Positions 8,617 to 18,666 are shown, counted from the first letter of the stretch. The stretch is 64,000 nucleotides of DNA from CAZVFX01 sp964626565 (GCA_964626565.1 CAZVFX010000017.1:1-64000), one strand, 5' to 3'. Made by a program: numbers and translations. The notes: a model not told the origin generated them from the letters alone.

Positions 8617-10347
8617 ATGAAGTTTGCTGAATTGGGGCTGCGGCCCGAGCTACTCAAGGCAGTCGAGGGGCTTGGCTTCGAGGTACCCACGCCTGTACAG
8701 GCTAGAGTTGTTCCCGTCTTGCTCGAGAGCACCCGCGATGTGGTGGCACTGGCCCAGACCGGGACAGGCAAGACCGCTGCGTTCGGGCTGCCTATCCTCG
8801 AGTTGCTGGAGTTGAAGCGGGCGGTGCCCCAGGCGCTGGTTCTTTGCCCCACCCGTGAACTGTGCATGCAGATCGCCCGTGACCTTGAAAGCTTTGCTTC
8901 ATCCTTGCCCTCGGTCCGGGTGCTGGCCGTCTACGGCGGCGCCGACATCGGGCCGCAGCTCAAGGCGCTCAAGCGCGGGGTGCAGGTGCTGGTTGCTACT
9001 CCCGGAAGGATGCTGGACATACTGCGCCGGGGTCGCGTCGATTTCTCGCACATTTCCCGAGTCGTCCTCGATGAGGCCGACGAAATGCTCAACATGGGAT
9101 TTGAGGAGGAGCTGGAAGGGATTCTCTCCAACGTTCCCGATGGAGTGCAGACGCTTCTCTTCTCCGCCACCATGCCCAGGGAAGTGGAGAAGATCTCTCG
9201 CAAGTACATGACCTCCCCCGTGGAGATCACCCTGGGGACCCGCAACGCCGGTTCGGAGGGCGTGAACCACGAATATTACGTGGTCCAAGCCAGGAACCGC
9301 TACCGTGCGCTGCGCCGTATTGTCGATTTTTACCCGCGCATGTATGGCATTGTCTTTTGTCGCACAAGGGTAGAGACCCAACAGGTAGCGGACAAGTTGA
9401 GCGTTGATGGTTACAACGCGGAGCCGCTCCACGGAGACCTGTCACAGCTTCTGCGGGACAGAGTCATGAAGAAATTTCGCGATCGGCACCTGCAGATCCT
9501 CGTGGCGACCGATGTGGCAGCCCGGGGTCTTGATGTCAACGATCTCTCCCACATCATCAACTACAACCTGCCGGACGAATTGAACGCATATACTCATCGC
9601 AGCGGACGCACCGGACGCGCGGGCAAAGAGGGCGTCTCCATCTCCATCATCCACTTGCGGGAGCAGTTCCAGATCAAGCGGCTGGAGAAGATGGTGGCCA
9701 GGAAGTTCCGCCGCCGGCCCGTTCCCACCGGTGATGAAATCAGCAAGGTGCGTGTGATGAATCTGGGGATGCGTGTCCGAGACTACAATGCCGACAAAGG
9801 GCTGGTGGACAACCACATCGATGAGTTGAACACGCTGTTGGAGCACCTGCCTAAAGAGGAGCTCATCAAGCGGTTCGTCTCGATTCAATTGCACCGCATG
9901 CTCCATTTCTACCGTGAGGCGCCCGATCTCAACGCGGACGTGGGACACCGCGCGCAAGACCGCAAACAGGACCGCAAAGACCGGCGCCGGAACCGAGACC
10001 GGTATGAGCCGGGCAAGAGGAAGGTAAAGGTGGGACTGGTCATGAATGTCGGCAGCCTCAACGGATTGACTCCCGAAATGCTGATCAACATGGTCAAGGT
10101 CGCGAACAGCGAAGGCCGGGTCGATGTCGGTCGCATCAACATCGTCAAGAAGCAGGCCTATTTTGATGTGCCCGGCGCGCTGGCGGAAGGCGTGGTTGAG
10201 AGTTTCCAGCGGAACTATATAGACCTGGATGGGCGACGGGTCGGTGTCGGCCTGGCAGGTACCGGTTACAAGGTCAAGCCTCGCAAAGACAAGCCGCGCA
10301 AGAGCAAGCAACGCAAGCCCGAGCGTGGTCGAGGCAAGCAGGAATAG
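8617..10347 (+). CDS. DEAD-box ATP-dependent RNA helicase with DbpA-type RNA-binding domain
   Basis: 576 residues. All helicase motifs are present in order: Q motif (PTPVQ), Walker A AQTGTGKT, PTRELC, TPGRMLD, VLDEADEML, SAT, ATDVAARGLDV and HRSGRTGRAG. A basic linker is followed at about residues 470-555 by a DbpA-like RNA-binding fold (GLVMNVGSLNGLTPEMLINM...), then a Lys/Arg-rich tail (KPRKDKPRKSKQRK). This architecture matches the CsdA/DeaD group that remodels rRNA and mRNA structure, often at low temperature. AGGGGAAGA precedes the ATG. It may be expressed on its own or by readthrough from nuo. Confidence 0.93.
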   Translation: MKFAELGLRPELLKAVEGLGFEVPTPVQARVVPVLLESTRDVVALAQTGTGKTAAFGLPILELLELKRAVPQALVLCPTRELCMQIARDLESFASSLPSVRVLAVYGGADIGPQLKALKRGVQVLVATPGRMLDILRRGRVDFSHISRVVLDEADEMLNMGFEEELEGILSNVPDGVQTLLFSATMPREVEKISRKYMTSPVEITLGTRNAGSEGVNHEYYVVQARNRYRALRRIVDFYPRMYGIVFCRTRVETQQVADKLSVDGYNAEPLHGDLSQLLRDRVMKKFRDRHLQILVATDVAARGLDVNDLSHIINYNLPDELNAYTHRSGRTGRAGKEGVSISIIHLREQFQIKRLEKMVARKFRRRPVPTGDEISKVRVMNLGMRVRDYNADKGLVDNHIDELNTLLEHLPKEELIKRFVSIQLHRMLHFYREAPDLNADVGHRAQDRKQDRKDRRRNRDRYEPGKRKVKVGLVMNVGSLNGLTPEMLINMVKVANSEGRVDVGRINIVKKQAYFDVPGALAEGVVESFQRNYIDLDGRRVGVGLAGTGYKVKPRKDKPRKSKQRKPERGRGKQE

Positions 10348-10389
10348 ACAGCGCTAAGCTAGTTGGAGCTTCCGGCAGCGTCTAAGAAC

Positions 10390-10839
10390 CTACTCCTGTT
10401 CCGGCAGTTCTGAGGGGGCTGCGACGTCACCGTCCAACTCGAATTCGGGCTGTTCCTCGATGGCGGGAGCTTCGCCGGGCATGCGGATGATTTCGGGTTC
10501 GGTGTTTGGCGGGTCCTTTTTGCCATCGCCTTCTTTGCCCTCTCCTTCCTGCGGCAGGTCTACGGGAACTTCCGGCTCAACTGCGAGGCCGCCCGCGATC
10601 TCGAATTCGTGTTCCGGAAAGGGAACTTTGTCCCCGGGGACGGGGGGATCGTCCGGGGTGAAGCGAGGCGCGGCAGAAACCCCGCTTGCTGCCGTGGCCA
10701 GACCTGCGGCGGTGCCCAGCAGAAGGCCGCCAAAGAGGCGTAAGAATCTGCGGCGGTCGGTTATGATCTCTCCACGGTCGGGATAATCTGGTTTGTTCGG
10801 TATCGAAACCTTTCGGCGTTTCAGTTCATTGTTTTTCAT
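10390..10839 (-). CDS. Tat-exported protein of unknown function, acidic and Pro-rich
   Basis: 149 residues from the ATG at 10839, which follows an excellent ribosome site (GGAGGAAGACG). A longer frame begins at 10935 but is unlikely. A twin-arginine signal is clear: DRRRFLRLFGG followed by a hydrophobic Gly/Ala/Leu stretch ending in SAA near residue 58, so the protein is probably exported folded. The mature part of about 90 residues is acidic and rich in Pro and Glu, with no Cys and no recognised domain. No catalytic or cofactor motif is seen. It is convergent with the helicase gene. Confidence 0.75.
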   Translation of the reverse strand: MKNNELKRRKVSIPNKPDYPDRGEIITDRRRFLRLFGGLLLGTAAGLATAASGVSAAPRFTPDDPPVPGDKVPFPEHEFEIAGGLAVEPEVPVDLPQEGEGKEGDGKKDPPNTEPEIIRMPGEAPAIEEQPEFELDGDVAAPSELPEQE

Positions 10840-11022
10840 CGTCTTCCTCCCGGGTTCGCCAGCCTTGCGTTGCCGGCTGAACGGTTGCCTCCTCCTGCTT
10901 ACGTGCTTATCCCCTAAAAGGTTCTGTCGCGTCAAAACAAAGAACGCGAAACGAGGAGTGACAGCAGAGGATTTTCGGGTATTATCAAACCGGTGCCACT
11001 ATCCGTTTACGAGGAGTTACCG

Positions 11023-13098
11023 TTGCCTCACAGCTTCAGAATACAAGCTCGCCTCCTGCGTTTTTTGGCCCTGACCACGGTCGTCGCCGGGACACTGCAG
11101 TGCGGTGGCACGCCGAAAGCGGTTGGGGTAACGGATTCGATAGTCGTCCCGGATTCCGGGCCGGAGTTGGATTCGGGAACTGATTCTGAATTCACCCCGG
11201 ACGCGGTATGCCCTGCCGACCCGAGCGATTTCGAGATCCCGGAAGGGTGCAATCCGCTGGCCGGCGAATGGGACTGCCTGTTGCCTTATCCTTCCGACTT
11301 CTTCTTGATCGACGACCCGTCCAAGCCGTCAGGGAAGCGGCTCGCAGTCACCGGTGCGGCCCGCTTGGAACGGCCCGATGGGCGCTTCGTTGAGCCCTAC
11401 CTGGTGCACCCCGCTGACGGTTTTTCACATCATCCGCCGGTACTTGCCTTGTTTCCGGGCGGCGTCGACCCGGACAACCTGGTGTTTCACACTGGTGACG
11501 TGTCCGCATCTCTCGGCCCGGACAGCACTACCGTGTTGCTGGAGGCCGACACCGGCGACCGCATCCTGCACTTTGCGGAGCTGGACCCGCGCGCGGAAAC
11601 CGACGCTGAACGGGCCTTGCTGATCCGGCCGTTGGTCCGACTGCGAAACAGTACGCGCTACATCGTGGCGATTCGCAGGCTCAAAGACCATGCGGGTTTA
11701 CTGATCGAGGCGCCCGACGGGTTTCGGCGGATCCGCGACGGCGAAGCGGTTTGTGACCCGGTGCTGGGGCCCATCGCGCAAAGGTACGAGAGTGAGGTGT
11801 TTCCGGAACTGCAGGCTGCCGGGGTGGATCGCACCGGGCTGCAACTGGGCTGGGATTTTTCTACCCAGACCGAGGCCAACGTTACGGGGGACATGCTGGC
11901 GATACGGGCGGATCTGATGGCGCGGCTGGAAGCGGAGCCGCCGGTTGTCACTATCACGTCAGTCGAGGACGACGTCGACGACGAGGTGCTGCGGGAAGTG
12001 GAGGGCACCGTGCGGGTGCCCCTGTACCTGGAATCCAGCCTTCCCGCAGCCAGGCTCAACCGTGATGCGGGGGGCAACGTAGTCGCCAACGGCGAAGTGG
12101 AGGTGCCGTTCATTCTGCGCATCCCCAAGAGCATGGAGAGCTTCGATGGGCAAACGCCGGCCCGGGTGCTGCAATACGCGCACGGTTTCTTTGCGGACCG
12201 ACACGAGATCGACGTGGGCTGGCTCAATGAGTTCGCGGACAAATTCGGATTTGTGCTCGCGTCCATGGACTGGTGGGGTATGAGCCTTCCCGACGTTGAC
12301 CCGATTCTAGAGGCGATCATCAGCGAGCCCTCGGAAATGTTGTTGTTCACCGATCGCTTGCACCAGGCAATGATCAACCAGATAGCCTTGAGCTATGCTG
12401 TGGCCGGGCCCCTGACCGAGGCGCCGGACGTGCAAATAGGCGGAGTCACCGTCTATGACCCGGAGCAGATCTACTTCTACGGTGTCAGCCAGGGCGGCGT
12501 CATCGGCGGAACTTATGCCGCTCTAGCGCCGCTGGTGGACCGCGCAGTACTGGGAGTTGGCGGCGCCAGTTTTACCTTCCTGATGTTCCGGTCGCGGTAT
12601 TTCGGCACCTTTCTCACACTGCTGGAGAGTTTCCTTGAATCTCCCCTCGAGTCTCAGAAATGGGTGGCGCTACTGGCCACCACCTTCGACCGCATCGACG
12701 CCATCACCTATGCTCCCCACGCCATCGCTGACCTGTATCCGGGTAGCCCGTCGGAACGGCGGATTCTGATGCAGAACGCCATCGGCGACACCGACGTGAC
12801 CAACCTGGCGACCCATCTCGAAGCCAGGGCTCTGGGAGTTGAACTGCTGCAGCCGTCGTCACGAGAAATCCCGTTTCTCGATACGGTGGATGCGCCCACC
12901 GACGGCTCTGCTCTGGTGGAGTTCGACTTCGGCATCGCCGAGCCCCTCCCCGGCACTTACGCCACCTTGCCCGCAAGCGCCAATCCGGGCCACGAAGGCG
13001 TGCGCAGGCTGGACGCCGGCATGGAGCAGATCGACAGCTTCCTGAGACCGGATGGTGTGATCGAGCACACCTGCGAGGGTCTTTGTGACCCGGAGTAG
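11023..13098 (+). CDS. Secreted alpha/beta-hydrolase-like protein, probably envelope-anchored
   Basis: 691 residues from the TTG at 11023, chosen because GAGGAG (11011-11016) sits six bases upstream; a GTG at 10993 has no such site. Basic N-terminus, hydrophobic stretch, then GTLQCGG, an atypical lipobox because Gln precedes the Cys. The mature part begins with an Asp/Ser-rich spacer. A C-terminal hydrolase fold is suggested by QYAHGFFADRHEIDVGW, LASMDWWGMS and the nucleophile-elbow motif YGVSQGG. The product resembles the lipoprotein at 30143-33682 in overall design (mature N-terminal part, then HG...GxSxGG), so the two may be paralogues. The substrate cannot be inferred. Confidence 0.72.
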   Translation: MPHSFRIQARLLRFLALTTVVAGTLQCGGTPKAVGVTDSIVVPDSGPELDSGTDSEFTPDAVCPADPSDFEIPEGCNPLAGEWDCLLPYPSDFFLIDDPSKPSGKRLAVTGAARLERPDGRFVEPYLVHPADGFSHHPPVLALFPGGVDPDNLVFHTGDVSASLGPDSTTVLLEADTGDRILHFAELDPRAETDAERALLIRPLVRLRNSTRYIVAIRRLKDHAGLLIEAPDGFRRIRDGEAVCDPVLGPIAQRYESEVFPELQAAGVDRTGLQLGWDFSTQTEANVTGDMLAIRADLMARLEAEPPVVTITSVEDDVDDEVLREVEGTVRVPLYLESSLPAARLNRDAGGNVVANGEVEVPFILRIPKSMESFDGQTPARVLQYAHGFFADRHEIDVGWLNEFADKFGFVLASMDWWGMSLPDVDPILEAIISEPSEMLLFTDRLHQAMINQIALSYAVAGPLTEAPDVQIGGVTVYDPEQIYFYGVSQGGVIGGTYAALAPLVDRAVLGVGGASFTFLMFRSRYFGTFLTLLESFLESPLESQKWVALLATTFDRIDAITYAPHAIADLYPGSPSERRILMQNAIGDTDVTNLATHLEARALGVELLQPSSREIPFLDTVDAPTDGSALVEFDFGIAEPLPGTYATLPASANPGHEGVRRLDAGMEQIDSFLRPDGVIEHTCEGLCDPE

Positions 13099-13137
13099 AC
13101 CGGAGACGAGTTGACGACCCGGTGTGTAAACGATGGT

Positions 13138-13301
13138 CACCAGCCCTTCGACTTGCCGCCAAGGCGGCTGCGCTCTGGGTAAACTCCAAGTTCTTCAGTC
13201 GGCCGCCTGCGGCGGTCGCAACAGAAGTTTGGGAACAGCCACGGTTCAATGGGAGTTCACCCAGAGCGCCGCGGCTTTAGCCGCAAGTCGAAGGGCTGGT
13301 G
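13138..13301. repeat. REP/MITE-like palindromic element
   Basis: The two ends are a perfect 19-bp inverted repeat (13138-13156 and 13283-13301; right arm GCAAGTCGAAGGGCTGGTG). The match extends inward, with mismatches, to about 53 bp per arm. The centre holds a GC-rich hairpin (GCCGCCTGCGGCGG). No transposase is encoded. It sits between two convergent genes, a usual place for REP-type or non-autonomous elements. Both strands give short spurious frames reading the same peptide (FTQSAAALAASRRAGD). Confidence 0.75.
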
Positions 13302-13336
13302 ACGTTGCACCACTCCCGGTCGTAGTCGAAGCGCGC

Positions 13337-15574
13337 CTAACCCCGCCCCAGGCGCAAGCGCTGGGCGGTGAGTCTTGCGAGCTCAACCGGGATCAGAGTG
13401 CGGGCTTCTTGAGCCAGGTCCAGAGCGTCGAAGACGAGGTTGTCCAGCCGCCTGCGGTCGGCTGATTCGACTTCTTCGAAGATAGAGAGAATGGGGCGCC
13501 GGCACAGAGCATCGAAGGCGTCTTCGATGCGGGTGCGGGCCGCTGAGTTGAACAGGCCGGGGTCCGGCACCAGCACTTCGGCCAGATCCGGACCGTACAG
13601 GTTGAGGCCGCCCAGGCCCTTGGGCCGGCCGAACACCTCCAACATGAGATAGACAAGGGAGCTGTTGAGCAGGCCGCAGCCGAAGCGTGGGGAGATGCCT
13701 TCGTGGAATCGGCCCTGAAAGAACATGTTGGTGGCGGGTAGGGACTCGGGATTCCAGGCGAAAAACAGGCGCTTGTCCAGTAGACACGGGACAACAAAAT
13801 CGCCCGGTTTTCGGGGGGTGAAACAGTGCCACTCGGGAAGGTTGCCCCGCACTGATTTTGCCAGCGGCCAGGGAACTCCCGACACCGTATGCTTTGCGCC
13901 GCGGGCGGTGGTGCGTGAGGCGCCGGTGCGCACGTACGCGGCTGCGCCGGAAAGGCCTCTTCGCTCCAGGTCGGCCAGGGCCTCCCGGCAAACAAAGGCC
14001 TTCCGACCCACACAGGAACCATCCAGCTTGAAGGTGTGAAAAAAACGGGTGGAGGAGAGGATGGGGATGAGGAATTGATCTTCGACGCCGGCCGCCTCGA
14101 GGGTCCCTGCCGGCGGTATGAAGAAGCGGGCGATACCCGGCTTGCTGCCGTAGGTCAGGTCGGCCAGATCCGGAAGTGGAAGCAAGCCTTCCAGGCCAGC
14201 CAGCGGTGCGGGCATTCTAAGATACCGGGCGCCCCACTTGGCATGCCCGTCCGCGTTGCTAGCCAGAGTCCGGGTCGCCACCTTCCTGACTCGGCGACCT
14301 TCCGTACTTCCGGGTTCAGCCTCCTCGTTGTCGAAGGGGCCTTCCAGTTCGATGAACTGAACCGAACCATCTTCTTTGGAAGGTCTGTCCCCCCGCAATA
14401 CCGTGATCACAGCGCCTACACCCGCCCCCGGAAAGGCGCGGCCGGCGCGGCTGGAAATCACTTTGCGAAGGGTCACCTTCCGGGAGAGAAATGTCCGCAG
14501 CGAACGGCCGTATTCCGCGTCCAGCCACGAATCGGAAGAGATGAAACTGAGCACTCCCTCAGGGGCGAGCAGGGTAGGGCAGAGCAAAAAGAAATAGAGC
14601 TGCAAATCGCTTCTCGCACTGATCCGGTCACCGCGTTCAAAAAGTTGGGGACAGACCTTGCCGGCAACGGCCTCCAGGCGCTGTTTGTATTTGGTTGAGC
14701 CGGACGCGGCGAGGTGCTCCTGACGCACGTAGGGAGGGTTGCCGATAATGACGTCGAAGCCGGGGTCTGTCCCCTCAAAAACGGAACGGAATTCAGTCCG
14801 CCAGGGAAAGCCGTCCGCCCCCCCTCCAACCCCGAGCAAGCTGTCACCTGCACCCAAACGAAGCTCAGGGGACAGACCTCCGTGTTTGTCGTCGGACGCT
14901 ACCGCCAGTTTCAGGCGGGTATGGGCGATTTGCAGGGCGGCTTCGGATTTGTCCACGCCGTACAGGCAGCGGCCGGCAATATCGGCCCTGCTTTCCCCGC
15001 TCAACCTTTGTAAAAGGAACAACATGCGAACCAGAAAAGAACCGCAACCGCAGGCGGGGTCGCACACCCTCAATTGCCCCGGGCCCCTTGCACTTCTCCC
15101 GTCTCTCCACTCATCAAGTGCGGCCTGGTTTATGAAGTCTATTACCGGAGCCGGGGTGTAGAAGACTCCGCCTCTCGCTCGCCCCTCACCGCTCGGGCGA
15201 GGGTCGAGAAAGGTCTCGTACACGTCGGCAAGTATGGCGGGAGTCAGGTGACGAGGTGATTCCGGCGGCCTCAATTCACAAGGGACGAAGACAAATCGCC
15301 GGCGCAAGTCTTGCCCCAAATCGGTAAGGGCGGAAACGTCGGCGTGGGTCCCATAGAGGTCTGTCCCCAGTCCGGCTTCGTCGAGAAAACAGAGGGACAG
15401 ACCTTCCAAAAGGAGGTTGTGAGCCGAAACGTGAGCGGCTGCAAACTCCTTTCCGGTGGACATTTCTACTGTGCGGAGCTCCGCCAGGATCCGACCCAAT
15501 TTCGCTACAGGCCCGCCTTTGCTCCGGCCTCCGGCCTCCCGCCTCCGGTCCATCTGCTTATGCTTCTCTTCCAT
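13337..15574 (-). CDS. Eco57I-like N6-adenine DNA methyltransferase
   Basis: 745 residues. Class gamma-type adenine methyltransferase core: GVFYTPAPVIDFI, the SAM-binding VCDPACGCGSFLVRM, and the catalytic motif IGNPPYVRQEHL. After the core lie variable segments with aromatic-rich blocks (RFFHTFKLDG, FFQGRFHEGISPRFG), consistent with a target-recognition region. The N-terminal 120 residues show no clear PD-(D/E)XK nuclease motif, and no separate restriction gene is adjacent, so this may be a solitary methyltransferase; a degenerate nuclease cannot be excluded. The start at 15574 overlaps the 3' end of the RND exporter gene by 17 bases, suggesting coupling; an ATG at 15553 is an alternative. 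Confidence 0.85.
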   Translation of the reverse strand: MEEKHKQMDRRREAGGRSKGGPVAKLGRILAELRTVEMSTGKEFAAAHVSAHNLLLEGLSLCFLDEAGLGTDLYGTHADVSALTDLGQDLRRRFVFVPCELRPPESPRHLTPAILADVYETFLDPRPSGEGRARGGVFYTPAPVIDFINQAALDEWRDGRSARGPGQLRVCDPACGCGSFLVRMLFLLQRLSGESRADIAGRCLYGVDKSEAALQIAHTRLKLAVASDDKHGGLSPELRLGAGDSLLGVGGGADGFPWRTEFRSVFEGTDPGFDVIIGNPPYVRQEHLAASGSTKYKQRLEAVAGKVCPQLFERGDRISARSDLQLYFFLLCPTLLAPEGVLSFISSDSWLDAEYGRSLRTFLSRKVTLRKVISSRAGRAFPGAGVGAVITVLRGDRPSKEDGSVQFIELEGPFDNEEAEPGSTEGRRVRKVATRTLASNADGHAKWGARYLRMPAPLAGLEGLLPLPDLADLTYGSKPGIARFFIPPAGTLEAAGVEDQFLIPILSSTRFFHTFKLDGSCVGRKAFVCREALADLERRGLSGAAAYVRTGASRTTARGAKHTVSGVPWPLAKSVRGNLPEWHCFTPRKPGDFVVPCLLDKRLFFAWNPESLPATNMFFQGRFHEGISPRFGCGLLNSSLVYLMLEVFGRPKGLGGLNLYGPDLAEVLVPDPGLFNSAARTRIEDAFDALCRRPILSIFEEVESADRRRLDNLVFDALDLAQEARTLIPVELARLTAQRLRLGRG

Positions 15575-17897
15575 CGCGTATCTTGAGCAGAGCGGGCAGG
15601 ATGGTGAGGGCCGACAAGCTGGTGACCAGCATGGTCAGCGCGGTGAGCCAGCCCAGTGAGCGAATGGACAGGAAGTCCGACATCATGAGGATCATGAAGC
15701 CTGCGGATACCGCGGCCGCGTTGAACACAATTGGCCGGCCGGATGAGCGGGCTGCATGCCGGATCGCATCGTCCGGGCCGTCCCCGTTGCGGCGGGCCGA
15801 CTCGTAGCGATGAAGGAAGTGCACGGAGTAGTCGATACCGATCCCTACCGCGCAGGCCGCCACGATCGCGGTGCCGATTTCCAGTGGAATGTCCACCATC
15901 GCCATGGTGCCGAAGTTCACTGCCACGGCCAGCAGGATGGGCAGCAGCGTAAGTCCGCCGGTGGACATCGCCTTCAGAGCCGCCGCCAGCGGTGGTCTGC
16001 GGCCCGCCGGACCCCACGCCGCGGCCTTGAGGAAGAGCACCGAAACCATGACAAAGACCGTAACCAGGGAGAGCCCGAGGCTCCACAATTGCCCCTTGAC
16101 GATGAAGGAGTTGACGACCTCGTATCTCACCGCGGTACCGGCCATGTCCAGTTTGTAGCCGGAAGGCAGGTTTGCGGTGGAATAGGCTGTAACCGCTTCC
16201 TTCAGTTTCCGAGCGGTGGCCGCGGACCCGCTTTTGAGCTGAACCAGCACCTGCCCCGAGCCGTAGTTGAAGTCCACCACGCTGGCGAAATCGCCGGTGT
16301 CGCCGCTAAGCTCGTACAGTTGGATGTACTGGGCGATAAGTTGCTGCGAGTCGGGGATGGAATCGTACTCAGGCTCGCTGCGGTTCATCACCAGATTCAT
16401 GCGGCGCACGAAGTCGGCTAACGAAACTGATTTTCCCACCACCTTGTGTTTGGCCAACTCATCCTGCACGCCTCTGAGGAACTTCAGCGCCTGAGGCGCG
16501 AGCATGGTTCGGCTGTCAGGGCCTTCCAGCACTACGGACAGGGTGTGGGTGCCGCCGAAGTTGGAGCCGAAGAAGGTGTCTGCCCGGCGTAACTCGGCAT
16601 CCTCGGGGAACATCGCGACCGCGTCCTGGTCCACCCTCAGCCACAGGGCCGTGGCAGTGACAAACCCGGAGACCAGGAGGGCTGCAACCACGAGCACGAC
16701 GATCTGGTGTTTGGCGGCTGCTCCGGAGATTGCGTCCAGCGCGGAACCCAGAGGATCCGCCTTAGACTTGTCTTTGGAGGCTGCCGGGGTCTTGCCCTTC
16801 CGGCCGATGAGTAAGATGAGGGGGACGATACTGACGCTGGCCAGCAACGCCACGCCGATACCGAAGGCCAGGAAGACGCCGAAGTCACGAATCGGCACGA
16901 TATCGCTCATGCCCAGGGAGAGGAAGCCGGCGATGGTGGTGGCTGCGGCCACCGTTACGGCACCGCCGATGTTCTTCAACGCCCGGGCCGCGGCTTTGGC
17001 GCGGCTCACCCCGGGCAGGAGGTTCTGTTTGAAGTGGGAGACGATGTGAATGCCGTACGCGCTGCCCACCGCGATCATAAACACCGGAATGGCGGAAGTA
17101 ACCACCATCACCGGTCTTTCCAGGTATCCCATGAGGCCGAAAGTCGCACCGGTGGCAAAGCCCACCGTTACCACCGGGCCGACAACTCCGCCCACGGACC
17201 GCAACGTGGCGATGAGCAATATGAGCACCGCGAGGAGTGCGAGAGGGCTCAACAACCCCAGGTCGTCGGTGACGCGGTCGCCGATGTCCAGGGAGATTAC
17301 CGGCTCACCGGAAACCCAGACGCGCACGTCGACCGTTGACGCGGACACATGTTTTTCAACTGTGGCCCGAACGTCGGCCAGGGTTTTCACCCTTCCCTCG
17401 AGATCGAACTCGGAAGGTACGGTGACCAGGAGGGCCAACGATTTTCGATCCTTCGATACCAGGGTGCCGTCAAACATGTTCCAGTCTTCAAGTCTGGCGA
17501 GCAGGTTCTCCACGGAGGCGTCAGTGACCGCACCGTCGTCCAGTAGAGGCAGCGGTTTAAGCGTCGCTCCTTCGCCAACGATGGTGTCGGTGTTGGTGAC
17601 ACTCATGACTTCTTCGTGGCGTTGTTCGAGGTCGGATGTGATGGTTCGAACAAGTTTGAGCAGTGGGATGGACAGGCTTGTGTCGGTTTGAAATCCCACT
17701 AAGATACGGTCCGCAGAGCCGAAGGTCTTGTCCACCTGGTCGCAGTACTCCATGACCGGATGGTCGCCGGGGACGACGCTACGCACATCGTTGTCGATGT
17801 ACAGACTCTCGAGCCCGAGGAACAGGGCTCCGCAGCCGGCAACTACCAGGGCCGACAGGACCGCAAGTCCCGCCGGCGTTCGAAGAAACCTCAGCAC
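15558..17897 (-). CDS. RND superfamily exporter (MMPL type)
   Basis: 779 residues starting at GTG after GGGGTG. Two repeats, each a membrane helix, a large periplasmic loop and a bundle of helices. Repeat 1 bundle is near residues 225-365 (PLALLAVLILLIATLRS, AVGSAYGIHIVSHF), repeat 2 near 590-770 (GLSLVTVFVMVSVLF, AVGIGIDYSVHFLHRYESARRNG). The GIDYSVHF and GSAYGIH pairs are typical of MMPL/RND lipid or hopanoid exporters. Located in the inner membrane and driven by the proton gradient. The substrate is not apparent. No membrane-fusion or outer-membrane partner lies beside it. Confidence 0.88.
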   Translation of the reverse strand: MLRFLRTPAGLAVLSALVVAGCGALFLGLESLYIDNDVRSVVPGDHPVMEYCDQVDKTFGSADRILVGFQTDTSLSIPLLKLVRTITSDLEQRHEEVMSVTNTDTIVGEGATLKPLPLLDDGAVTDASVENLLARLEDWNMFDGTLVSKDRKSLALLVTVPSEFDLEGRVKTLADVRATVEKHVSASTVDVRVWVSGEPVISLDIGDRVTDDLGLLSPLALLAVLILLIATLRSVGGVVGPVVTVGFATGATFGLMGYLERPVMVVTSAIPVFMIAVGSAYGIHIVSHFKQNLLPGVSRAKAAARALKNIGGAVTVAAATTIAGFLSLGMSDIVPIRDFGVFLAFGIGVALLASVSIVPLILLIGRKGKTPAASKDKSKADPLGSALDAISGAAAKHQIVVLVVAALLVSGFVTATALWLRVDQDAVAMFPEDAELRRADTFFGSNFGGTHTLSVVLEGPDSRTMLAPQALKFLRGVQDELAKHKVVGKSVSLADFVRRMNLVMNRSEPEYDSIPDSQQLIAQYIQLYELSGDTGDFASVVDFNYGSGQVLVQLKSGSAATARKLKEAVTAYSTANLPSGYKLDMAGTAVRYEVVNSFIVKGQLWSLGLSLVTVFVMVSVLFLKAAAWGPAGRRPPLAAALKAMSTGGLTLLPILLAVAVNFGTMAMVDIPLEIGTAIVAACAVGIGIDYSVHFLHRYESARRNGDGPDDAIRHAARSSGRPIVFNAAAVSAGFMILMMSDFLSIRSLGWLTALTMLVTSLSALTILPALLKIRDGREA

Positions 17898-18053
17898 GTG
17901 GAATCACCCCAGCATCAACGCGAGCGCCACAGCTTTGACTCGCCGTGTCATCAACAATAGCGGTCTGAGTCTGCTACCGCAACGCTAATGTGCGCCCGGC
18001 GCCAACCGGTGAGGGAACTTGCCGGATCCCGGTCCGTCGCGTATCTTCAAGGT

Positions 18054-18563
18054 ATGGAAGACAGCACAATAGTACTGATCATCAGCTTCTCAATCATTGG
18101 TGCGATCGCGGCGTTCTGCATCTGGGTGGTGGTGAGAGACCGCAGGCGCTTCAAGAAGCTGCATCCCCGGACCGTGGAACGGTGGGATGAGCTGGCCGAC
18201 ACCCTCGGCCTGACGTGGGTTGTGCCCATTGATCACGTTCGAAAGACCACAGCCCCGCCCGCGCTGACCGGCACCTTAGAGAAGCGTGACGTCTACGTGG
18301 CGCTGCAAGATGAGTCCAGCGACGAGGCCCTGCGGCAAAAATGGCTGGTGGTGGTGCATGTCGGCCTGGCCAAAAGCCCGAAATCGAGAAAGCTGAAGAG
18401 GGCCGTTCTAAAGGAACTCAAGCAGGGCCGCCACGCCCTGGCGCAAGTGAAGAAGCGCCAACTGGCCGTGCACCGTCAGGGGCTCCAATCCACCGCGCCC
18501 GAAATCGAAGCCCTGGTAAAACAGTGCCTCACCGCAGCCAACCGCCTGGATTCCGGCAGCTAG
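18054..18563 (+). CDS. Single-pass membrane protein of unknown function
   Basis: 169 residues from the ATG at 18054; an upstream in-frame ATG at 17988 gives a less plausible N-terminus. One membrane helix near residues 5-25 (VLIISFSIIGAIAAFCIWVVV), then a basic soluble part with PRTVERWDELADTLGLTW and a Lys/Arg-rich stretch KSPKSRKLKRAVLKELKQG. Probably N-out with the soluble domain in the cytoplasm, following the positive-inside rule. No known motif. Divergent from the RND exporter gene. Confidence 0.65.
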   Translation: MEDSTIVLIISFSIIGAIAAFCIWVVVRDRRRFKKLHPRTVERWDELADTLGLTWVVPIDHVRKTTAPPALTGTLEKRDVYVALQDESSDEALRQKWLVVVHVGLAKSPKSRKLKRAVLKELKQGRHALAQVKKRQLAVHRQGLQSTAPEIEALVKQCLTAANRLDSGS

Positions 18564-18666
18564 GCCGGCTAGCCGGGTCAGACCCTTTCATATTTGCTTT
18601 CTTTCTCGTCCTGCGTTGGGGGAATATCCGGGCATGTGGTAACATTGATAGAGCAGGGGAGGGGCC

